NCBI GenBank assembly: GCA_021789735.1
Contig: JAJYJB010000070.1
Location: forward strand, 1-13,534
Direction: 5' to 3'
Length of the DNA: 13,534 bases
Source: Nitrospirota bacterium
Lineage (GTDB): Bacteria > Nitrospirota > Thermodesulfovibrionia > Thermodesulfovibrionales > JdFR-88
Both the position numbers and the translations under genes were made by a program. The notes under the pieces are model-generated. The model worked only from the letters and a program-made list of their open reading frames with translations. It searched no databases and was not told where the DNA came from. Position 1 is the stretch's first letter, and each line of letters opens with the position of its first letter. Shown here piece after piece: positions 1-5,325 of this stretch.

Positions 1-888
1 CCGATCTTCTTCCTGGAAACCGCAGACTGTGATGATCTTCTCATCCAGCCCGTTCAGCCTGGCGAGCTCTTTCATTATCCCGACCGAACGGGGGTCGCCC
101 GGGCCCACTACAAGCAGGTTCAGATCGCGCCCCCTGAACATTTTTTCATTTGCCAGCGCCCGGAAAAGCACCTCATGTCTCTTTATTGATGGCTTTCCGG
201 GTTCAAGCCGGGTCTCATGGAACCTCCCAACTATGCCTATGTTGAAAGTCCCGGGCCCTTTTTTTGCGTATCTTTCCCTGACTTCCTCTATCTTTCCCCG
301 CGGCACGTCCTCAAACTTTTTTATCTCTATTCCGCCATGGACCGTCACTATATTGCCGGGCAGCGTGCCGCCAAGCAGGAAGCTCTTTCTTACGGCATCG
401 CTGACGGCGATGCTCAAGTCGCAGGTCAGATTGTCCGTGAGAAACCCTGTAAAAGGCACCCCTCCGCGAAGACAGTGCCGCGTAAAGACGATCTTTGGCC
501 TGAACCTTATGCGGGGAAAAGGGGGAAAGAAATGGAAAAACCTGGCCGCGGAAAGGAAGTGTCTTCCCCTTGAATGGTGGGCATTGACGATATCTATCTT
601 TTCCCTTACGCAGTAGCCGATGAAGTTCTTCAGGCTTTCCCGGTCGGTTGCGGACTGGCGGTCCAGCAGTTTTATCTCCAGCCCCGCCTTTTTGGCTGAA
701 TCTGCAAGGACGTTGTCCGATGGGCAGCAGAATATCAAATGGTGTCCCATCGCGTGGAGCCTTACGGAGAGGTCCAGCGCCAGTATATCGGCCCCGCCCA
801 TGCCGGTGCCGGAAAGCAGCGTCAACAGCCTGAGCGGCCTTTTTGAGCTGTTTCCCTTATCTCTTTCTCTTTTTGCCTGAATAGACAT
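1..888 (-). CDS. Glycosyltransferase, family-4 (GT-B) type, C-terminus cut off by the window edge
   Basis: The frame is open from the ATG at 888 to base 1 (296 codons) with no stop, so the C-terminal part lies outside the window. Likely role: transfer of a sugar from a nucleotide-sugar donor to a glycan or lipid acceptor at the cytoplasmic face of the membrane. After a basic 17-residue leader comes a first beta-strand with a glycine-rich loop (LLSGTGMGGADIL, residues 22-35), resembling the GGAE-type loop of GT4 enzymes. VNAHHSRGRH (101-110), AVSDAVRKSF (161-170) and VHGGIEIKKF (183-192) fit the usual N-domain order. GIVGRFHETR (208-217) followed by SIKRHEVLFRALA opens the donor-binding domain. 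The diagnostic E-x7-E motif would lie beyond base 1. The start overlaps the end of the deacetylase gene by 32 bases and has no clear Shine-Dalgarno; a TTG at 903 is in frame too. Acceptor and donor cannot be told from this sequence. Confidence 0.85.
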   Translation of the reverse strand, partial: MSIQAKRERDKGNSSKRPLRLLTLLSGTGMGGADILALDLSVRLHAMGHHLIFCCPSDNVLADSAKKAGLEIKLLDRQSATDRESLKNFIGYCVREKIDIVNAHHSRGRHFLSAARFFHFFPPFPRIRFRPKIVFTRHCLRGGVPFTGFLTDNLTCDLSIAVSDAVRKSFLLGGTLPGNIVTVHGGIEIKKFEDVPRGKIEEVRERYAKKGPGTFNIGIVGRFHETRLEPGKPSIKRHEVLFRALANEKMFRGRDLNLLVVGPGDPRSVGIMKELARLNGLDEKIITVCGFQEEDR

Positions 889-1594
889 CTTGCCAGAGCT
901 CAAAATATTTCTCCGCGGAGTGCAGCATAAAACCCTCCGCGTACCGCCCGCACCCGTTTACGATGGCCCTGTAGCGGTTAAGCGAGACCGCCGCTTCAAC
1001 CCAGTCGTTCGCAATAAGCTGGCTTTTGTATTTGGACAGCGCCGCCGTCTTTTTCTGAAAGGTCGAGGTGACGTCAACAACGAGGTTTGGCACAAGGGGC
1101 GTCCACACCTCGTAGGCACAGACGGTAAAACCGCAGCTTTTTTCGGCGCAGAGGCCGGCAAGGATGTGGTTTAACGCCAGGTGGTCGTTGTGGCGGTCGA
1201 AAAGCGATGGCAGGTACACCGTCCTGGGCCTGTAATCATCAAGCGTCTTTTTAAGCCTTTGGGCCGCGTCTTTCTGTTTAAGGAGGGTCTTCGAAGGATA
1301 ATCAAGAAACTCCATATGCCCGATGCCTATCTCCCGCGCAGCCTCATGCGCCTCTTTTATGCGCTCCGTCGAGCAGTCGGCAAAATATAGGGCGGCAACC
1401 TCGTCTCCGGCCTCCGCGTGCCTGGCAAGTGTGCCCCCGCAGCCTATGACATCGTCATCGATGTGCGGGGCCAGAACGAGGACACGTCCGCTTTCGGGTC
1501 TTTCAAGCTTTAGGGGAGAGGCCTTGAGGCCCGGCTCCAGCGCCTCGTAGAGCCGCCGTATGTTGGACCATTTTATCCTGGCGGGCAGTTTCAT
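857..1594 (-). CDS. PIG-L/LmbE-family zinc-dependent N-deacetylase
   Basis: The 245-residue product is a predicted cytoplasmic metal-dependent deacetylase, probably removing the acetyl group from an N-acetylglucosamine-type sugar. The family signature is APHIDDDVIGCGG (residues 42-54): His44 and Asp47 match the zinc ligands and Asp46 the catalytic base, with Asp in place of the more usual Glu at the last acidic position. HNDH (135-138) supplies the third zinc ligand, His138. The lysine-rich tail ends in KKRKR. I chose the ATG at 1594. A TTG at 1609 would add five residues (MFFKK), and neither start has a Shine-Dalgarno. The glycosyltransferase gene overlaps its 3' end, so the pair is probably co-expressed and works on one glycan or glycoconjugate. 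The family also includes BshB and MshB of thiol biosynthesis, but the partner glycosyltransferase does not look like BshA. Confidence 0.88.
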   Translation of the reverse strand: MKLPARIKWSNIRRLYEALEPGLKASPLKLERPESGRVLVLAPHIDDDVIGCGGTLARHAEAGDEVAALYFADCSTERIKEAHEAAREIGIGHMEFLDYPSKTLLKQKDAAQRLKKTLDDYRPRTVYLPSLFDRHNDHLALNHILAGLCAEKSCGFTVCAYEVWTPLVPNLVVDVTSTFQKKTAALSKYKSQLIANDWVEAAVSLNRYRAIVNGCGRYAEGFMLHSAEKYFELWQDVYSGKKRKR

Positions 1595-1702
1595 TTTTTT
1601 AAAAAACAAGCAAGTTTCATAACGGGTTTTTTTTTAGTTTTTTGAGTTGGTCCGCCGGACAAGTGACAGGAAATTTTTTGTTTTTATTTTTAGCAGGTAA
1701 AA

Positions 1703-1775
1703 CTCCTGGGGAGGGACTCGAACCCCCGACCAAGTGGTTAACAGCCACCCGCTCTGCCGACTGAGCTACCCAGGA
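1703..1775 (-). tRNA. tRNA-Asn (anticodon GUU)
   Basis: On the minus strand the 73 bases fold as a complete cloverleaf. The acceptor stem is TCCTGGG with CCCAGGA, the D-arm GCTC/GAGC, and the anticodon arm GGTGG-CTGTTAA-CCACT. A 5-base variable region (TGGTC) and the T-arm GGGGG-TTCGAGT-CCCTC follow, then discriminator G at 1703. The anticodon GTT lies at 1740-1742, giving Asn. CCA is not encoded; the bases that follow are TTTTACC, so CCA must be added enzymatically. The gene sits about 50 bases after glyS on the same strand, with a promoter of its own over the glyS stop. Confidence 0.97.
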
Positions 1776-1798
1776 ACCGATCCAAAAGAACAAGTAAT

Positions 1799-1828
1799 TA
1801 TATATCAGAAAAATCGCAGCTTTGTCAA
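1799..1828 (-). promoter_or_regulatory. Sigma70-type promoter for tRNA-Asn
   Basis: A perfect -35 box TTGACA (1823-1828) overlaps the glyS stop codon TGA (1825-1827). It is followed by an 18-base spacer and TATATA (1799-1804); a perfect TATAAT (1797-1802) is also there but at 20 bases. Initiation near 1790 would give a short 5' leader of roughly 15 bases to be removed by RNase P. The match is visible in the sequence; activity is inferred. Confidence 0.7.
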
Positions 1829-3918
1829 ACTTCAGCCAGTTTCGAGAAGTCGCAGATGCCGCTTGCAAGCGCCCATAAAGAGCCAAGCAGAGCGAGCCTG
1901 TTACGCTTTACGGCCTCGTCCTTGTCCATGACCAGCACCGCCTCGAAAAACTCGTTTACCGGCCCGGTCAGTCCGGCCAGCACGCTTAAGGCTTCCTCGT
2001 AAAGACGCTCCGCAATGAGGTCCGCAACCTTTTTTTCCGCGGCAGCCAAATTATCAAAAAGCGTCCCTTCGGCTTTTTCCCTGAAAAGGCCCGCATTGAC
2101 GGAACATACCCCCGCTTTCTCAACGCCCGCGGGCAGGATGTTCCTGGCTCTTTTTATTGCAAGGAGAAACGTGTTGTAATCCGGCGTCAGTTTGAACCGT
2201 TTTACGGCGTTATGCCTTTCGATCACGTCCTTTAGCGGGACGTGCGTGGCCTTTCCAAGCAGGGACTGTGCTATATCGTCTTCAAATCCCCTTGCCTCGA
2301 ATATCTGCGGCAGCCTTGACTCGAAAAACCTGAGCACGGAGGGCCTGATGCCGGCGTCTTCGCCGCGGCCGGTTAAAAACGGCTCAAGAGCCTTGTCCAC
2401 AAGCGAGTCCAGCGCAAGCTCGTACCCGCCCTCGATAAGTATCTGGGCAACGGCTATGGACTGCCTCCTCAAGGCAAACGGGTCTTCGGAGCCCGTTGGG
2501 GCAAGACCCAGGTGGAAGAAAGCGGCTATGTTGTCCAGCCTGTCGGCCAGGGCGAGGGCCGCGCCCAGCGCGGTGGAGGGCAGGGTGTCACCCATGTGCC
2601 TGGGGAGATATTGCTCCAGTATGGCTTCCGCCACCTGCGCAGGCTCTCCGTCATTCAGCGCATAGTATCTGCCCATGATGCCCTGCAGTTCCGGGAATTC
2701 CCTGACCACGCCGGTCACCAGGTCAGACTTTGAAAGAAGGGCCGCCCTCCTTGCGAGAAACTCCACGGACTCCCCGTGTTCGCCCTGGCATGTCCGCTCC
2801 GCTGTATAGGCGGCAAGTCTTTCGATCCGCATGACTTTGTCATGGATGCTGCCCAGGCGCTCATGGAAGGCCACCTTTTTAAGCTCCTCCACTCTTGCCG
2901 AAAGCGGATGCCTGCGGTCCTCGTGATAGTAAAACCTGGCGTCCTCGAAGCGCGCCCTTATCACGCGCTCCGAGCCCGCCTTTACCACAAAATAGTTCTC
3001 TTTCAGGGTGTTGCTTACCACCGTGAAATGGTTGATGAGCTTGTCTTTTCCGTCCTTTATGGCGAAATATTTCTGGTGGTCCTGCATGACCGTGATCAGC
3101 AGCTCTTCCGGCAGCTCCAGGTACTCGCTGGGGAACTCGCACAGCATTCCAACGGGATACTCCACCAGGTAGACGACAGTGCTCAAAAGCCCCTCGGCTA
3201 CCACCGGATGCCCCCCTACGGTTTCGGCAAGCCTTTGGAGGTCGGCAAGTATTGACTCCCGCCTCTTGTCCTGGTCCACAATGACAAAGTTCGCCTGGAG
3301 GGTTTTTTCATAAGCCCCGCCGTCCTTTATCTGGAATGTGCCCGGGGAAAGGAACCGGTGCCCCCTGGTGACATTGCCGCTTTTTATTCCGTCCATATCC
3401 AGCAGGAGCGTCTCGGAGTCGAAGAGGGCCGTTATCCACCTGATGGGCCTCACAAACCTCATGTTGCCGCTTCCCCACCTCATGGACTTTGGAAACGGAA
3501 GGGAAAGGGCCATATCCTTAAGCAGGCCGGGGAGGACGTCCTTTAAAGGGCTTCCTTTCTCCTCAATGACCGCCGCCATGTACCGGCCCGAGTTCTTTTC
3601 CCTGACCACGAGCTGCTCGGGCTTCAGGCCAAGCCCCCCGGCGAAGCCGGTCAGGGCCTTTGTCGGATTGCCGTCCTTGTCGAAGGCCATCTTTTCCGGA
3701 GGGCCGAACACTTCCCTGGTGCGGTCTGGCTGGTTTTCCGGCAGGTCCGCAGCCAGAAGCGCAAGCCTCCTTGGCGTGGCGAAGACCTTTATTTCACCAA
3801 ACGGTATCCCGCTTTCCGAGAACTTCTGGCCGGCCATGCCTTTAAGGTTTTCGATGGTCTGAGGGAGGAACCTGGCCGGCACCTCCTCGATGCCTATCTC
3901 AAAGAGAAGTTTTTTCAT
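1825..3918 (-). CDS. glyS: Glycyl-tRNA synthetase beta subunit
   Basis: This is the 697-residue beta subunit of the bacterial alpha2-beta2 glycyl-tRNA synthetase, close to the usual length of about 690. It binds tRNA-Gly and is needed for aminoacylation by the alpha subunit. The N-terminus (MKKLLFEIGIEEVPARF) is the family hallmark. Other recognisable segments include SLPFPKSMRWG, FVRPIRWI and VMQDHQKYFAI, then the LADRLDNIAAFF region and RRQSIAVAQIL further on. The C-terminal DALR-like anticodon-binding domain ends in FSKLAEV. The ATG at 3918 lies 8 bases after the glyQ stop with only A/T-rich sequence before it and no Shine-Dalgarno, so translation is probably coupled to glyQ. No frameshift or internal damage is visible. 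Confidence 0.98.
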   Translation of the reverse strand: MKKLLFEIGIEEVPARFLPQTIENLKGMAGQKFSESGIPFGEIKVFATPRRLALLAADLPENQPDRTREVFGPPEKMAFDKDGNPTKALTGFAGGLGLKPEQLVVREKNSGRYMAAVIEEKGSPLKDVLPGLLKDMALSLPFPKSMRWGSGNMRFVRPIRWITALFDSETLLLDMDGIKSGNVTRGHRFLSPGTFQIKDGGAYEKTLQANFVIVDQDKRRESILADLQRLAETVGGHPVVAEGLLSTVVYLVEYPVGMLCEFPSEYLELPEELLITVMQDHQKYFAIKDGKDKLINHFTVVSNTLKENYFVVKAGSERVIRARFEDARFYYHEDRRHPLSARVEELKKVAFHERLGSIHDKVMRIERLAAYTAERTCQGEHGESVEFLARRAALLSKSDLVTGVVREFPELQGIMGRYYALNDGEPAQVAEAILEQYLPRHMGDTLPSTALGAALALADRLDNIAAFFHLGLAPTGSEDPFALRRQSIAVAQILIEGGYELALDSLVDKALEPFLTGRGEDAGIRPSVLRFFESRLPQIFEARGFEDDIAQSLLGKATHVPLKDVIERHNAVKRFKLTPDYNTFLLAIKRARNILPAGVEKAGVCSVNAGLFREKAEGTLFDNLAAAEKKVADLIAERLYEEALSVLAGLTGPVNEFFEAVLVMDKDEAVKRNRLALLGSLWALASGICDFSKLAEV

Positions 3919-3926
3919 TTAATTTT

Positions 3927-4817
3927 TTATTTTTCTTCGCTTGCGCCCGCGTCCCTCAGAAGAGGGAAGCCCATCTCCTCACGCTGTTTGAGGTAGGCCC
4001 TTGCGCAAAGCCTCGCCAGGTTCCTGACCCTGGCGATAAAGCCGGTCCTTTCGGTAACTGAGAGCACCCCCCTGGCGTCAAGGAGGTTGAACGTGTGGGA
4101 GCATTTGAGGCAGTATTCATAGGAGGGAAGCACCAGTCCCTCCTTGCCGAGCCTCGCGCACTCGCGTTCGAAGGAGTCAAAAAGCGAAAACAGCAGCTCC
4201 GTGTTGGCAAGCTCGAAATTGAATTTTGAGAACTCCACCTCGGATATGTGGTGAATGTCCCCGTATTTTATGCCCTTCGCCCACTCCAGCTGATAGACAT
4301 TGTCCACCTCCTGGAGGTACATGGCGATGCGCTCCAGCCCATAGGTTATCTCCACCGGGACAGGCCTTAGCTCTATGCCTCCCACCTGCTGGAAATACGT
4401 AAACTGCGTTATCTCCATCCCGTCCAGCCAGACCTCCCAGCCAAGCCCCCAGGCGCCAAGGGTGGGGGATTCCCAGTCGTCCTCGACAAACCGGATGTCA
4501 TGCCTGAGCGGTTCTATGCCAAGACCCACAAGGCTTTCCAGGTAAAGCTCCTGGCTGTTCACCGGCGAGGGTTTCAGAATGGTCTGGAACTGATAGTAGT
4601 GCTGAAGCCTGTTAGGGTTCTCCCCGTAGCGGCCATCGGTGGGCCTCCTCGAAGGCTCCACGTAAGCGGCCTTCCACGGCTCCGGCCCAAGTACCTTGAA
4701 GAAAGTCGCGGGATGGAACGTGCCAGCCCCCACTTCCATATCGTAGGGCTGCAATATGACGCACCCTTTGCCGGACCAGTATTCCTGGAGCCGCATTATA
4801 AGTTCTTGAAAATACAT
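3927..4817 (-). CDS. glyQ: Glycyl-tRNA synthetase alpha subunit
   Basis: The 296-residue alpha subunit carries the class II catalytic core that activates glycine with ATP; it assembles with GlyS as an alpha2-beta2 enzyme. Family-defining segments are [11 protein letters not shown] (23-33), the run from [16 protein letters not shown] into LQHYYQFQ (55-78), [47 protein letters not shown] and, near the end, [18 protein letters not shown] chose the ATG at 4817 ([14 protein letters not shown]), where homologues begin. The frame extends upstream to a TTG at 4856, but that TTG is the first half of a perfect -35 box (TTGACA). The added residues are the translation of the promoter and match nothing I know in the family. 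There is no Shine-Dalgarno; a leaderless mRNA is predicted. First gene of the glyQ-glyS operon. Confidence 0.97.
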   Translation of the reverse strand: MYFQELIMRLQEYWSGKGCVILQPYDMEVGAGTFHPATFFKVLGPEPWKAAYVEPSRRPTDGRYGENPNRLQHYYQFQTILKPSPVNSQELYLESLVGLGIEPLRHDIRFVEDDWESPTLGAWGLGWEVWLDGMEITQFTYFQQVGGIELRPVPVEITYGLERIAMYLQEVDNVYQLEWAKGIKYGDIHHISEVEFSKFNFELANTELLFSLFDSFERECARLGKEGLVLPSYEYCLKCSHTFNLLDARGVLSVTERTGFIARVRNLARLCARAYLKQREEMGFPLLRDAGASEEK

Positions 4818-4834
4818 TGAATTTGAATAATAAT
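4806..4834 (+). promoter_or_regulatory. Possible opposite-facing promoter sharing the glyQ -10 region
   Basis: On the plus strand TTGAAA (4806-4811), 17 bases and AATAAT (4829-4834) each match the sigma70 consensus at 5 of 6 positions. The -10 overlaps the -10 of the glyQ promoter because that A/T block reads similarly on both strands. A transcript from here would start near 4841 and run into the terminator at 4864-4893. The evidence is sequence match only, in an A/T-rich stretch where chance matches are common. Confidence 0.35.
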
Positions 4835-4856
4835 GGACAATGCTTCCGTTTGTCAA
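4827..4856 (-). promoter_or_regulatory. Sigma70-type promoter of glyQS, predicted leaderless start
   Basis: Perfect -35 TTGACA (4851-4856), an 18-base spacer and -10 TATTAT (4827-4832). Only nine bases (TCAAATTCA) separate the -10 from the glyQ ATG at 4817. A start site about 7 bases after the -10 therefore falls 2-3 bases before, or at, the ATG, leaving no room for a ribosome binding site. The boxes are seen directly; the leaderless transcript is inferred. Confidence 0.75.
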
Positions 4857-4863
4857 ACTTTCC

Positions 4864-4893
4864 CGCGTGCGGGCCCCGCAGCGCGTTTTTTTT
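4864..4893 (+). terminator. Strong intrinsic terminator facing right, before the fmdB-like gene
   Basis: CGCG (4864-4867) plus TGCGG (4868-4872) pair with CCGCA (4876-4880) plus CGCG (4882-4885). The result is a 9-bp GC-rich stem with a one-base bulge (G4881) and a GCC loop, followed immediately by eight T residues (4886-4893). The orientation is plus-strand only, since the other side has no T tract. No plus-strand gene lies upstream in the window, so its client is either a short divergent RNA or antisense read-through. Confidence 0.7.
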
Positions 4894-4896
4894 GAT

Positions 4897-4926
4897 TTGC
4901 CTGGAAAAGGCGTACTGTTTTATAAT
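4897..4926 (+). promoter_or_regulatory. Promoter of the FmdB-like zinc-ribbon gene
   Basis: A perfect -10 TATAAT (4921-4926) is preceded at 18 bases by TTGCCT (4897-4902), a 4-of-6 -35 match. Transcription would start near 4933 and give a leader of about 35 bases that contains AAAGGAG (4945-4951), 16 bases before the ATG at 4968. The T8 tract of the preceding terminator ends just upstream of the -35. Confidence 0.6.
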
Positions 4927-4967
4927 TTAATAACTGACCCAAAGAAAGGAGCGCCAAGAAAGATAAA

Positions 4968-5168
4968 ATGCCCGTTTATGAATACAAATGCAACAAATGC
5001 AAGGCCGAGTTTACCTATCTTAAGCTCAGGGCGGAGGACGAGCCGCACTGCCCAGGTTGCAAATCCAAGGACGTGACCAAAAAGATGTCCAGTTTCTCCT
5101 GCTCGGGCGGCGGATTTTCCGGCGGCTTCGGTTCCGGCTTCGGCTCCGGGCATGGAGGGGGCTGCTGA
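4968..5168 (+). CDS. FmdB-family zinc-ribbon protein (CxxC_CxxC_SSSS type)
   Basis: A 66-residue protein starting MPVYEYKCNKC, the standard opening of the FmdB putative regulatory family. The two CxxC knuckles (Cys8/Cys11 and Cys28/Cys31) should bind one zinc ion. The second half (residues 41-66) is low complexity, almost only Gly, Ser and Phe, with Cys45 and a C-terminal Cys66; that kind of tail is common in the family and probably disordered. The name comes from a gene linked to formamidase/amidase regulation, but the biochemical role of most members is not established, so regulation is only a label. A GGAG lies farther from the ATG than usual (16 bases). The gene has its own promoter and sits between the divergent glyQS operon and the receiver/repeat gene, with no evident functional link to either. 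Confidence 0.92.
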   Translation: MPVYEYKCNKCKAEFTYLKLRAEDEPHCPGCKSKDVTKKMSSFSCSGGGFSGGFGSGFGSGHGGGC

Positions 5169-5178
5169 AGCCCTTCCC

Positions 5179-5197
5179 GCTGAGGCGTGTCCTCAGC
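5179..5197. repeat. Perfect 7-bp inverted repeat after the FmdB-like gene
   Basis: GCTGAGG and CCTCAGC flank a five-base loop (CGTGT), 11 bases after the stop codon. No T tract follows on either strand, so it is not a classical intrinsic terminator. It may protect the 3' end of the short mRNA or mark a weak stop. The direct repeat AAAGTC-AAAAGTC-AAAAG follows at once. The rest of this 157-base gap holds only the next promoter. Confidence 0.5.
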
Positions 5198-5286
5198 AAA
5201 GTCAAAAGTCAAAAGAGGCCCAGAAAAAAACCTGAAAAAAGGGGGTGCGCCGCTTTTTCCGGGCGCTTGGCAGGGCTGCCGCTTCC

Positions 5287-5316
5287 TTGACATTTTAATT
5301 GCCGAATCAATAAAAT
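5287..5316 (+). promoter_or_regulatory. Sigma70-type promoter of the receiver/repeat gene, predicted leaderless start
   Basis: Perfect -35 TTGACA (5287-5292), an 18-base spacer and -10 TAAAAT (5311-5316). Nine bases (CGAGGCTTA) lie between the -10 and the ATG at 5326. This is exactly the spacing seen at glyQ, so transcription should begin 2-3 bases before, or at, the start codon. GAGG (5318-5321) resembles a Shine-Dalgarno but would lie upstream of, or at, the predicted start site. Confidence 0.75.
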
Positions 5317-5325
5317 CGAGGCTTA

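Noticed and set aside
29..616. Plus-strand frames over bases 29-880
   Set aside because: The minus strand carries a continuous glycosyltransferase frame with family motifs; the plus frames are its shadows.
857..1609. Bacillithiol pathway (BshA/BshB) reading of the glycosyltransferase and deacetylase pair
   Set aside because: BshB is a PIG-L deacetylase and BshA a GT4 enzyme, but the glycosyltransferase N-terminus here lacks the BshA-type opening (G-G-S-G-V-V loop), and no BshC is seen.
1630..1665. Hairpin around GTCCGGCGGAC downstream of tRNA-Asn as a terminator
   Set aside because: The stem is short and bulged, and on the minus strand it is followed by A-rich, not T-rich, sequence.
1617..1886. 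89-codon minus-strand frame across the tRNA
   Set aside because: It includes a translated tRNA-Asn (the familiar GSWVAQSAERVAVNHLVGG pattern) and overlaps the glyS end; a spurious frame.
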